A DNA stretch of 10,044 nucleotides from JAICTV01 sp035634055 (GTDB lineage: Bacteria > Planctomycetota > Phycisphaerae > Tepidisphaerales > Tepidisphaeraceae). Made by a program: the position numbers and the translations under genes. Shown one piece after another: positions 1 to 6,318 of the stretch. The number at the start of each line of letters is the position of its first letter. Position 1 is the first letter of the stretch. Location: positions 1-10,044 of the forward strand of contig DASQDR010000156.1 of NCBI GenBank assembly GCA_035634055.1, in the 5' to 3' direction. The notes under the pieces were generated by a model, which saw only the letters and a list, made by a program, of their open reading frames with translations, had not been told where the DNA came from and made no database searches.

Positions 1-716
1 GCCGGCGATCTTTCAGCCAACGCCGCCGCGCTCCAGCCGCTGGCGGAGTACCGGCTGTTCGACCACGTCATCTTTCGCTGCGTAATCGGTTCGCGGGCGT
101 ACGGGCTCGATCACGACGCCTCCGACACCGACCGCCGCGGCGTCTACCTCCCGCCGGCGGAGGCACACTGGTCGCTTTACGGCGTGCCCGAGCAAATAGA
201 CAACCCGGAAACCCAGGAGACGTACTGGGAGTTCCAGAATTCCTCGTGCTCGCGCTCAAGGCCAACCCCAACGTGCTCGAGTGCCTCTACACGCCACTGG
301 TCGAGCACGCGAGCGGACTGGCGCGAGAGCTGCTCGACATGCGCCAGGCTTTTCTGTCCAAGATCGTCTACCAGACGTACAACGGCTACGTCCTCAGCCA
401 GTTTAAGAAGCTCCAGGGCGACCTGCGCAACAAGGGGCAGGTGAAGTGGAAGCACGTGATGCACCTGATCCGCCTGCTGATCAGCGGGGTGACGGTGCTG
501 CGCGACGGACACGTGCCCGTGCGCGTCGGGGCCGAGCACCGCGACCCCCTGCTGGCGATCAAGCGGGGCGAGGTGCCGTTCGAGGAAGTCGAAGCGTGGC
601 GGCTCGCGCTGCACCGCGACTTCGACGAGGCGGCACGCGTGACGTCGCTGCCTGAGCGGCCGGACTACGAGCGCGCCAACGCGCTGCTCATCAAGGCGCG
701 GCGCACCTCGGTGTGA
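1..716 (+). pseudogene. RlaP-like nucleotidyltransferase gene, frameshifted and 5'-incomplete
   Basis: Reading from base 1 in frame 1 gives a nucleotidyltransferase N-terminal part with the motif GSRAYGLDHDASDTDRRG (about residues 30-47), the G-S...D-x-D pattern that binds NTP and metal in the DNA polymerase beta superfamily. The frame continues to YWEFQ at 223-237. The protein then continues only in frame 3, as FLVLALKANPNVLECLYTP through to the TGA at 714-716. Adding one base between 239 and 240 (AA to AAG, Lys) restores an unbroken protein of about 239 residues, close to the usual family length. The start codon therefore lies at or just outside the left edge. The family resembles pfam10127 (RlaP), which has been linked to RNA ligase-based RNA repair; no ligase is visible here. 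Whether the lost base is biological or an assembly error cannot be told from one sequence, but the neighbouring paralog is broken too. Function is unproven for this protein. Confidence 0.
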
Positions 717-822
717 GAGAGCAAACGGAGCTTGCCGTCGTGGAATTCCGACCGGTCGTTTGACGCCGGCGGCCGCTACGGCGGAGAGAGGGCGGCCCGG
801 CGATCTGGAAACAGGTGGTACG

Positions 823-1348
823 ATGAACGATGCGCGGCTAAAGCAGGTCGTCGCGGAGCAGCCGTACCCGCTGGTGTTCGTCACGATCAGCGGCGCGCAC
901 CTGTACGGGTTCCCGTCGCCGGACTCGGACTACGACCTGCGCGGCGTCCACGTGCTGCCGGTGCGAGAGGTCGTCGGGCTCGGCCCTGGGCGAGAGACGA
1001 TCGAGGTCTCGCGCGACGAGCCGGGGTTGGAACTGGACCTGGTGACGCACGACGTCAAGAAGTTCTTCGGGCTGCTGCTGAGGAAGAACGGCCACGTGCT
1101 GGAGCAGCTCTACTCACCGCTGGTGCTGCACGCGGCGCCGGAGCATGTGGAGCTAAAAGAGATTGCCCGCCACTGCATCACGCGCCACCATTCGCACCAT
1201 TACTTACGAGTCGGAGTACGAGCGGTTGCGCGCGGTGCTACAGGATGCGCACGAACGGAGCGCGCTACCGGAAACGCCGACGGCGCACGGTGCGCTAAAC
1301 GATCTGCTGGTGCGGTTGCGAACGGCGGGCACGTCGCGCGGCTCTTGA
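823..1348 (+). pseudogene. Second RlaP-like nucleotidyltransferase, internally deleted and frameshifted
   Basis: The ATG at 823 is preceded by a weak AGGTGG at 813-818. The first ~127 codons read as a nucleotidyltransferase with SGAHLYGFPSPDSDYDLRG (G...D-x-D active-site pattern), then LELDLVTHDVKKFF, GHVLEQLYSPLVLH and CITRHHSHHY, all typical of the second member of this paired family. After about 1203 the frame-1 reading turns into unrelated Arg/Ala-rich sequence. The family's C-terminal part appears instead in frame 2, from about 1209 (YESEYERLRAVLQDAHE...ALNDLLVRLR) to the TGA at 1346-1348. From memory of the family, some 80-100 residues that should separate HHY and EYERLR are missing, so this is an internal deletion with a frame change and not a one-base error. 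The product cannot be a complete enzyme. Together with the upstream gene it looks like a decaying pair. Confidence 0.82.
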
Positions 1349-1399
1349 TGACGGGGAACGTGCGACGCGTGGCGTCGCGGCTAGCTGCCGCAGCGCACG

Positions 1400-1438
1400 C
1401 GAGCGCTCGGGGCGCGCCTTTGCTGCGGAGGGCGCTCG
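1400..1438. terminator. Candidate hairpin between the convergent nucleotidyltransferase and lpxA ends
   Basis: CGAGCGC at 1400-1406 pairs perfectly with GCGCTCG at 1432-1438, and two further inward pairs (one G-T) extend the stem. The loop is about 20 bases. It lies just after the lpxA stop (1441-1443, minus strand) and about 50 bases after the end of the broken plus-strand gene. There is no T-run on either side beyond TTT, so it is not a classical Rho-independent terminator. A role in ending either transcript is inferred only from position. Confidence 0.3.
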
Positions 1439-1440
1439 TT

Positions 1441-2391
1441 TCAGGTCGTGCGGAGGCTTTCCAGGTAGCGACCGTGCTTGCCCAGGTTGCGGCGCTGGAG
1501 GAACTCGACCATTTCCTTGACGCGGGGGTTGATCCCGTTCATCAGGTCGAACTCGGCGAGCGATTGGCTGAACGCCTTTTTTCGCCCGAACCAGAGTTTG
1601 CGGACGGCGTCCTTCAACGCCTGGATGTCGTCGTCGGTAAAACCGGCGCGCTTGAGGCCGACGGTGTTGAGGGCGCGGATCTTGTCCTCGCCGTCGACCT
1701 TGACGAACGGCGGGACGTCGTGGTGGATGCGCGCCGCGCCGCCGAGGTAGGCGAAGTCGCCGATGGTGACGAAATGGTGGATGCCGACCAGGCCCATCAT
1801 CGAGACGTTGTTCCCGATGACGACGTGCCCGGCGACCATGACGTTGTTGCTGATGACGCAGCGGCTGCCGAGCTGCACGTCGTGGCCGAGGTGGCAGTTG
1901 ATCATCAGCAGGTTGTGGTTGCCGACGCGGGTGATGCCGCCGCCCTTCTCGGTGCCGACGTGGACGGTGACGGCCTCGCGGAAGACGTTGCCGTCGCCGA
2001 TCTCCAGCAGCGTGGGGGCGCCGCGGTACTTCAGGTCCTGCGGGGCGGCGCCGATGACGGCGTTGGGGAAGAAGACGTTGTCGCGGCCGATGGTGGTGTG
2101 GCCGAGGATGGTGACGTTGTTGAGCAGCTTGCAGCCGGGGCCGATCTTCACGTCGGGGCCGACGACGCAGAACGGGCCGATCTCAACGCTCTCGTCGATC
2201 TCGGCCTTTTCGTCGACGACGGCGTGCGGGGAGATCTTGGGGTGTTCGCCGGAGAACAGGCGGAACTTGAGCAGGTGGCGGAACCACGGCGCCCGCCGCG
2301 GCTCGACGTGCGGGTGAGGCGCGGGCGGCGGTGCGGCGGCGTCGCGCTGGGCGATCTCGTCGAGTTTGACGGCGTTGGATTCCATCAGCAT
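1441..2391 (-). CDS. lpxA: Acyl-ACP--UDP-N-acetylglucosamine O-acyltransferase (LpxA)
   Basis: LpxA catalyses the first step of lipid A synthesis in the cytoplasm: transfer of a 3-hydroxyacyl chain from acyl carrier protein to the 3-OH of UDP-GlcNAc. The 316-residue product shows the left-handed beta-helix hexapeptide repeats from about residue 52 to 225, then the helical C-terminal domain. NLLMINCHLGHD at 160-171 contains the catalytic His (H170, equal to E. coli H125). GH189 and IH205 match E. coli H144 and H160, and QDLKYRG at 118-124 matches the E. coli loop QDLKYAG. The residue aligned with the E. coli acyl-length ruler G173 is Gly (G218), which would fit a long hydroxyacyl donor; that is inference. 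The protein is longer than E. coli LpxA (262 residues), mainly by a ~45-residue N-terminal extension rich in Pro, Ala and His. The ATG at 2391 follows AGGGA at 2398-2402 by 6 bases; the ATG at 2385 is an alternative start. The gene lies 91 bp downstream of lpxC-fabZ and is probably co-transcribed with it. Confidence 0.95.
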   Translation of the reverse strand: MLMESNAVKLDEIAQRDAAAPPPAPHPHVEPRRAPWFRHLLKFRLFSGEHPKISPHAVVDEKAEIDESVEIGPFCVVGPDVKIGPGCKLLNNVTILGHTTIGRDNVFFPNAVIGAAPQDLKYRGAPTLLEIGDGNVFREAVTVHVGTEKGGGITRVGNHNLLMINCHLGHDVQLGSRCVISNNVMVAGHVVIGNNVSMMGLVGIHHFVTIGDFAYLGGAARIHHDVPPFVKVDGEDKIRALNTVGLKRAGFTDDDIQALKDAVRKLWFGRKKAFSQSLAEFDLMNGINPRVKEMVEFLQRRNLGKHGRYLESLRTT

Positions 2392-2394
2392 TGA

Positions 2395-2411
2395 GCGTCC
2401 CTGGGGGACGC
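2395..2411 (-). promoter_or_regulatory. Hairpin overlapping the lpxA ribosome binding site
   Basis: On the minus-strand RNA, GCGUCC (2411-2406), loop CCCAG (2405-2401) and GGACGC (2400-2395) form a perfect six-pair GC-rich stem that ends three bases before the lpxA ATG. The only Shine-Dalgarno-like sequence, AGGGA at 2402-2398, lies partly in the loop and partly in the 3' arm. When folded, the stem should hinder initiation at lpxA. The structure is visible directly; any regulatory role is inferred. Confidence 0.35.
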
Positions 2412-2482
2412 GGCACCGCGCGCCAAAGCGAGAGAGCAGTGTGCCGGTCCGACCGCTACGCGATCGCCGCGCTTCCGGTTCG

Positions 2483-3802
2483 TCAGACCGGCTCGGCGTC
2501 CACGAGCATGAACTTAATATCGGCTTCCGCCGCCATCTTATCGTGAACGAATGCCTTGCAGCGTACGTGCCCGGTGCGGCTCTTCACCCGCACGGCCACG
2601 GCCTCCAGGATGAGCTGGTCCCCCGGGACCACCGGGTTCCGCATCTTCACCTTATCCATGCTGAGCAGCACCGCAAGCTTGCCGGTGTGCTCCAGCTTCT
2701 GGCTGAGCAGCAATCCGCCGAGCTGCGCCATCGCCTCGACGATGAGAACCCCGGGCATGATCGGCGTGCCGGGGTAGTGGCCCTGAAAGAAGACGTCGTT
2801 GAAGGTGACGTTCTTGATGCCGACGGCCTTGGACTCGTCGCGCGTGATTTCAATCACACGGTCCACCAGCAGCATCGGGTAGCGGTGCGGGAGGATGCGC
2901 TGGATGGCGCGGATGTCCATCACCGCATCGCGGCTGAGCAGTTGCTCGCGCGAGACGTTCTCGTACTGCTGCACGAGCCGCCGCGCAAGCATATGATTGA
3001 GTTCGTGCCCGCTCTTGTGCGCCACCAGCCGCCCGCGCAGCGGGCGACCCACCAGGTACAAATCGCCGATCAGGTCCAGCACCTTGTGCCGCACGCATTC
3101 GTCGGGAAAGCGGAAGGCGTTGTCCACCGGGCCGCTGGGCGAGATGACCAGCAGGTCGCGCGGCGTCAGGTGCTTGCCGAGCCCGCGGGATCGCATCTCC
3201 TGCGCTTCCTGCTCGAAGACGAACGTGCGCGCGGGCGCGAGCTGTTGTATGAAATCGTCGTCGCCGAGGCGGAAGCTGTAGGTCTGCCGCCCGATAGGCG
3301 CGCCGGCCTCGAACTCGTAGATGATCTCCAGCTTATCCGTCGGCCCGGGCAGGGCGGCGAGCGTGGCGTCACCGTAGCTGACCTGCACCGGCTTGTTGAT
3401 GATCAGCGGCTCCAGGGCAGCGTCCTGCTCGCGCACGCCGGCGTCGCGGATCGCCTCGACGAACATCTTGCTGCTGCCGTCGCCGGCGGGCAGCTCCCCC
3501 ACCGCCCCGCCGGTGACCTTCACCACCGCGTTGTCCACCCCCAGCCCGCTGAGCGCCGCCATGCAGTGCTCGACGGTCTCGACCAGCAGCGTGCCGTTGC
3601 GCAGGCACGTCCGCCGGGGGCGCTTCATCACGTTTTCGACCAGGGCGGGGATGGTGGCGACCTTGCCGTCCTGCTCGCGGACGAACGTGATGCCGTGGTC
3701 CGCCTCCGCCGGGGCGAACGTCAGCGTCGCCGGCTCGCCGGAGAACAGGCCGGGGCCGGTGAAGGAGACTTCGCGCGAAATTGTCTTCTGACGAGCTGAC
3801 AC
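2483..3802 (-). CDS. lpxC-fabZ: Fused UDP-3-O-acyl-GlcNAc deacetylase / 3-hydroxyacyl-ACP dehydratase (LpxC-FabZ)
   Basis: The protein joins two enzymes. LpxC is the zinc deacetylase of the committed lipid A step, and FabZ dehydrates (3R)-hydroxyacyl-ACP in fatty acid synthesis. From the GTG start the product has 439 residues. LpxC spans about 1-285, opening with SARQKTISREVSFTGPGL and carrying TVEH (E78, H79), HKVLD (H239, D243) and KSGHE (H266); E. coli zinc and catalytic residues are H79, H238, D242 and H265. FabZ spans about 295-439, with LPHRYPMLLVDRV (catalytic H306) and PGVLIVEAMAQ (E356). The GTG at 3802 is chosen because it places these residues at nearly E. coli numbering and gives the usual N-terminus. 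A longer reading from the GTG at 3925 adds 41 residues of low-complexity sequence that would contain the putative TATAAT promoter. No clear ribosome binding site precedes either start. Such fusions are known in Bacteroidetes and planctomycetes. lpxA follows on the same strand. Confidence 0.93.
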   Translation of the reverse strand: MSARQKTISREVSFTGPGLFSGEPATLTFAPAEADHGITFVREQDGKVATIPALVENVMKRPRRTCLRNGTLLVETVEHCMAALSGLGVDNAVVKVTGGAVGELPAGDGSSKMFVEAIRDAGVREQDAALEPLIINKPVQVSYGDATLAALPGPTDKLEIIYEFEAGAPIGRQTYSFRLGDDDFIQQLAPARTFVFEQEAQEMRSRGLGKHLTPRDLLVISPSGPVDNAFRFPDECVRHKVLDLIGDLYLVGRPLRGRLVAHKSGHELNHMLARRLVQQYENVSREQLLSRDAVMDIRAIQRILPHRYPMLLVDRVIEITRDESKAVGIKNVTFNDVFFQGHYPGTPIMPGVLIVEAMAQLGGLLLSQKLEHTGKLAVLLSMDKVKMRNPVVPGDQLILEAVAVRVKSRTGHVRCKAFVHDKMAAEADIKFMLVDAEPV

Positions 3803-3853
3803 GCGTGTGCTGTTACGAGCCGCTTCGGACGCCGGATGAGGCCAAGCGGGGCG

Positions 3854-3881
3854 ATTATATCGAAACGGGGCGTCGGATGAA
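3854..3881 (-). promoter_or_regulatory. Candidate sigma70-type promoter for lpxC-fabZ
   Basis: Read on the minus strand, a perfect TATAAT occupies 3859-3854 in otherwise very GC-rich DNA. Sixteen bases upstream lies TTCATC (3881-3876), a poor -35 match (3 of 6). Transcription would begin near 3847 and give a leader of about 45 bases before the GTG at 3802. It would exclude the longer reading frame from 3925. This is based on consensus matching only. Confidence 0.45.
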
Positions 3882-3972
3882 GTGCTCGGCGCGGGGGAAA
3901 CCGCGCGCAAGTCCCGCATCGCCACGGCCCTGCCGCGCGCGTCGCGGCTTGGGCCATGCGTAACATGGGGTG

Positions 3973-4359
3973 ATGCCGATCAGGACCAAGCGATGGGACG
4001 ACCCCCGTGAGCCGGACGACGGGCACCGCCTGCTCGTCACGCGCTATCGCCCGCGCGGGCTGCCCAAGGATCAGGAAACGTGGGACGCCTGGCAGCCGGA
4101 CCTCGGGCCGAGCCGGGAACTCCACGCCGCCGCTTACGGCAAGGCCGGGCTCAAGTTCCACTGGGACGACTACAAGCGGCGATACCTCGCGGAGATGAAG
4201 GGCCAGGTTCCCGCGATCGAGGCACTGGCAAAGCGCGTTGCCGCCGGCGAGACGATCACGCTGCTCTGCTCAAGCCAGTGCACGCGCGAGAGCCGGTGCC
4301 ACCGGTCGCTGCTGCGCGAGCTGGTCGAAGGGCGGCTGAGCGGCGAAGGGACTGCCTGA
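3973..4359 (+). CDS. DUF488 family protein
   Basis: The 128-residue product belongs to the DUF488 family, of which E. coli YeaO is a member. Matching features are the N-terminal KRWDDP and DGHRLLVTRYRPRGLPKD block (about 6-33), the WDAWQPDLGPSREL segment (37-50), FHWDDYKRRYLAEM (62-75) and a C-terminal LLCSSQCTRESRCHRSLL (97-114) with three cysteines (C99, C103, C109) followed by H110. That cysteine-rich segment is typical of the family subgroup ending in 'RCHRSLL' and absent from YeaO. The biochemical role of the family is not established. The ATG at 3973 is preferred over the overlapping GTG at 3970, and GGGG just upstream may help ribosome binding. The gene is divergent from lpxC-fabZ and converges on the small gene at 4380-4703, with 20 bases between the stops. 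Confidence 0.88.
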   Translation: MPIRTKRWDDPREPDDGHRLLVTRYRPRGLPKDQETWDAWQPDLGPSRELHAAAYGKAGLKFHWDDYKRRYLAEMKGQVPAIEALAKRVAAGETITLLCSSQCTRESRCHRSLLRELVEGRLSGEGTA

Positions 4360-4361
4360 CG

Positions 4362-4377
4362 CGCCTATGCCGAGGCG
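4362..4377. terminator. Small hairpin between convergent genes
   Basis: CGCCT (4362-4366) pairs with AGGCG (4373-4377) around a six-base loop. It lies in the 20-base gap between the stop codons of the DUF488 gene and the opposing small gene. The stem is short and lacks a U-tract, so a terminator role for both genes rests mainly on position. Confidence 0.22.
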
Positions 4378-4379
4378 GC

Positions 4380-4703
4380 TCAAGTTTCGCCGGTGGGGCT
4401 GCCGGTTTCGGCCTGCACGGTGCGGTCGTGGTTCTTCCGCCGGCAGGGCCAGCAGTCGTCGGTGCCGGGGGCGGCCTTGGGGTGGTGCGGGATGGCGTCC
4501 AGTTCGCGCTGGTGCAGCGGGATGTAATAGCTGCCGTCCTTCTGCTCGATCAGCACGTCGGCGGCGATGGTGATGTGCGAGCCGTCGGGGAGGCGCAGGT
4601 CAACCTCCGGGTCGGGGATCTCGTCGCGGCTCGGCCAACACGTCGTGTCGATGGTCCCGTAGTGCCCGTCGGGCCCGCTCACCGGTCGATCATTGGCGTT
4701 CAC
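4380..4703 (-). CDS. Small conserved-looking hypothetical protein with a CxxC pair
   Basis: I do not recognise this family. The 107-residue product begins at the GTG at 4703, chosen because a strong GGGAGGA (4708-4714) lies four bases upstream; the frame is open further upstream but only into low-complexity sequence. The protein is acidic and hydrophilic, with no signal peptide or membrane segment. A central stretch (about 34-65, with VDLRLPDGSHITIAADVL and DGSYYIPLHQREL) looks like successive beta strands. C84-W-P-C87 near the C-terminus could bind metal or act as a redox pair; a third cysteine is C22. The last ~17 residues look disordered. It converges on the DUF488 gene and is divergent from the FMN reductase, with which it shares a 124-base intergenic region holding a perfect inverted repeat. 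The good ribosome binding site and codon-like composition support a real gene. Confidence 0.65.
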   Translation of the reverse strand: MNANDRPVSGPDGHYGTIDTTCWPSRDEIPDPEVDLRLPDGSHITIAADVLIEQKDGSYYIPLHQRELDAIPHHPKAAPGTDDCWPCRRKNHDRTVQAETGSPTGET

Positions 4704-4723
4704 GGCGTCCTCCCGCGGCGGCG

Positions 4724-4744
4724 GTCCGGCCGGCGCGGCCGGAC
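4724..4744. repeat. Perfect 8-bp inverted repeat in a divergent intergenic region
   Basis: GTCCGGCC (4724-4731) and GGCCGGAC (4737-4744) are exact reverse complements separated by five bases. The repeat sits between the ribosome binding site of the minus-strand small gene (4708-4714) and the start of the plus-strand FMN reductase (4828). It could be an operator for a dimeric regulator or a leader hairpin of the small gene; chance in GC-rich DNA is also possible. Confidence 0.4.
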
Positions 4745-4827
4745 GCGTCGTCGCCGCTCGATACGTGCAACGGTTGTGCCAGCCGGATTCTTGCTTGCGC
4801 CCGGTCGCCTCGCCTACCGTTGGCGCT

Positions 4828-5418
4828 ATGAGCGAACCGAACGTTCCCTCCTCGCCGCCGGGCCCGATCCTGATCATCAGCGGGACCAACCGCCCGGAAA
4901 GCCACGCGCTAAAGATCGCGCGGATCCTGGAATCGCACTACCGCCGGCTGAACGTCCCGGCGGAACTCTTCAGCCTGGCGGACCTGCCGGCCGAGGTGTT
5001 CCTCCCCGCCGCTTACGCCCAGAAGCCGCCGGCGATGGTGGCGCTCCAGCGACGGGTGGTGGACGCGCTGGGGCTGCACCTGGTGGTGCCGGAGTACAAC
5101 GGGTCATTCCCCGGCGCGCTCAAGTACTTCATCGACATGCTGAAGTTCCCCGAGAGCTTCGATGCCAAGCCGGTCGCCTTCATCGGCGAGGCGGCCGGCG
5201 CGTGGGGCGCCATCCGCGCGGTCGAGCAGCTCCAGATGGTCTTCGGCTACCGCAACGCGCACAGCTTCCCCGACCGGGTCTTCATCCCGGGGGTGCACCA
5301 GAAGCTGGACGCGGCCGGGAACTTCACGGATGACGCGATCGCCCAACGCGTGGCGCGGCAGGTGGAGGGATTCGCGCGCTACGCGTCGCACCTGGAGCTG
5401 CACTGCCGGACGAGGTAG
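4828..5418 (+). CDS. NAD(P)H-dependent FMN reductase (flavodoxin-like fold)
   Basis: The 196-residue protein matches the NADPH-dependent FMN reductase family (pfam03358), soluble enzymes that reduce FMN or use bound FMN to reduce quinones, azo dyes or metal ions. ILIISGTNRPESHALKIA (about 14-31) is the first beta strand and the FMN phosphate-binding loop. PEYNGSFPGALKYFIDML (88-105) is the diagnostic PEYN.S.PG..K..ID motif that contacts the flavin. GEAAGAWGAIRAVEQLQ (120-136) is the third flavin-binding segment. The length is normal for the family. The ATG at 4828 is chosen because the fold begins about 12 residues later; upstream in-frame sequence is low-complexity and overlaps the divergent gene's leader. 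No convincing ribosome binding site is seen. The exact substrate cannot be inferred from sequence or neighbours. Confidence 0.92.
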   Translation: MSEPNVPSSPPGPILIISGTNRPESHALKIARILESHYRRLNVPAELFSLADLPAEVFLPAAYAQKPPAMVALQRRVVDALGLHLVVPEYNGSFPGALKYFIDMLKFPESFDAKPVAFIGEAAGAWGAIRAVEQLQMVFGYRNAHSFPDRVFIPGVHQKLDAAGNFTDDAIAQRVARQVEGFARYASHLELHCRTR

Positions 5419-5432
5419 GTCCGCTCTTTATA

Positions 5433-5450
5433 CGGAATGCATCGGAATGC
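5433..5450. repeat. Short tandem direct repeat
   Basis: CGGAATGC occurs at 5433-5440 and again at 5443-5450, a 10-base spacing, in the 61-base gap between the convergent FMN reductase and zinc-ribbon membrane protein genes. No further copies adjoin it and no function is evident. Confidence 0.4.
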
Positions 5451-5479
5451 GGGGATAGCTCGGCTCATGCTGCGGCGCA

Positions 5480-6268
5480 TCAACCTTCCTCGCGCCACGC
5501 CCACCAGCTTCCGCTGACGTGGCGGTAGTTCTTGTTGCGCCAGCTCGACTTCTTCGGATCAATGTTGGGGAAGTAGACGAAGCCGGAGCGGTACGCGCGG
5601 TTGTCCTGCTCGACGGTGAAGCGCACGCCCGTGCCGCCGGGCAGCGTGCGGATGCGCTTGGCGCGGTAGAGGCCGACCCACTGGTCGTTTGCATACGGCT
5701 CGTTCGACGCGAGCAGCGCGCTGGCCATCCGATCCATGGCCGGGCGGCTGACGTACATCGCGCCCTTGAGCGGCAGCTTGTAGACGATCGCGACGGATGC
5801 GATGAGCAGGCACAGCCCGGTGGTGATGCGCTGCTTCTGCCCCTGCATGAGCAGCGACGTCGGCCAGCCGTAGCGTCGTGCGGCGATCACGCGAACCATC
5901 GGCCACGCCAGCCAGAACAGCCCGAGGCCGACGAGGATCAGGATCGAGTAAGACGTGGCGATCTGTTGCCCCGGCAGCCGCGCGCTCCACAGGCTGAACG
6001 CCAGCGCGCCCCAGGTCATCAAGCTGACCGGCCAGCGCACCGGCCCCAGCGCCCACTGCGCCATCGGCGACAGCGGCCGGCCCATGTTCATGCTGGCCGG
6101 GTCCATCGGGTCGAACTCGCGACCGCACTCCGGGCAGCGCGGCGTGGGCAACCCGAGCAGCGAATAGCCGCAGTCCAGGCAGAGCCCGATCGGCTGTTGC
6201 CGCGGCTGCTGCTGCGCCTCATGCTCAGGGGCGTGCCCGGGCATGGGATCGGAGATCGCGATGCTCAT
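5480..6268 (-). CDS. Zinc-ribbon membrane protein, planctomycete-type, paralog 1
   Basis: Unnamed family. The 262-residue protein starts at the ATG at 6268 with a ~26-residue Gln/Pro/His-rich lead. A zinc ribbon follows: C30-x2-C33, then C45-P-E-C48-G-R, FDP and MNMGRP (30-64). Three hydrophobic segments fit membrane helices at about 80-97, 106-127 and 149-164. The C-terminal ~95 residues are soluble, including RPAMDRMA (175-182) and the beta-rich WVGLYRAKRIRTLPGGTGVRFTV (197-219), and end in an aromatic-rich tail. The ribbon plus helices plus short soluble tail is common among uncharacterised planctomycete proteins; the function is unknown. It is the last of three co-directional genes: paralog 2, the aldo/keto reductase, then this gene after a 64-base gap. 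The C-terminal domain aligns with paralog 2, so both copies descend from one ancestor. Confidence 0.82.
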   Translation of the reverse strand: MSIAISDPMPGHAPEHEAQQQPRQQPIGLCLDCGYSLLGLPTPRCPECGREFDPMDPASMNMGRPLSPMAQWALGPVRWPVSLMTWGALAFSLWSARLPGQQIATSYSILILVGLGLFWLAWPMVRVIAARRYGWPTSLLMQGQKQRITTGLCLLIASVAIVYKLPLKGAMYVSRPAMDRMASALLASNEPYANDQWVGLYRAKRIRTLPGGTGVRFTVEQDNRAYRSGFVYFPNIDPKKSSWRNKNYRHVSGSWWAWREEG

Positions 6269-6318
6269 ACGTTATATGCGTCACGCGCGGGCGAAGGTTC
6301 TGCTTCCGACGCGATATC

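Noticed and set aside
237..242. GAATTC (EcoRI site) exactly at the frameshift in the first gene, with another at 743-748
   Set aside because: A cloning chimera was considered, but the protein family continues directly across the site with just one missing base, and the lesion itself (AAG TTC losing G) creates the hexamer.
1186..1201. CACCATT direct repeat near the deletion junction of the second nucleotidyltransferase
   Set aside because: The two copies encode the family's own H-H-x-H-H-Y motif and both lie on the left side of the breakpoint, so they are not a deletion-repeat signature.
760..2394. 544-codon plus-strand open frame
   Set aside because: Only the first part (from 823 to about 1203) is real, as the second nucleotidyltransferase. 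The remainder runs antisense to lpxA and reads as Asp/Val/Ala-rich shadow sequence; it stays open because of high GC.
2366..3799. 477-codon plus-strand open frame opposite lpxC-fabZ
   Set aside because: It is antisense to a complete, motif-rich enzyme and encodes low-complexity Arg/His/Leu sequence with no recognisable domain.
4080..5333. 417-codon plus-strand open frame
   Set aside because: It overlaps three better-supported genes in other frames or strands and encodes Arg/Gly/Ala-rich sequence without motifs.
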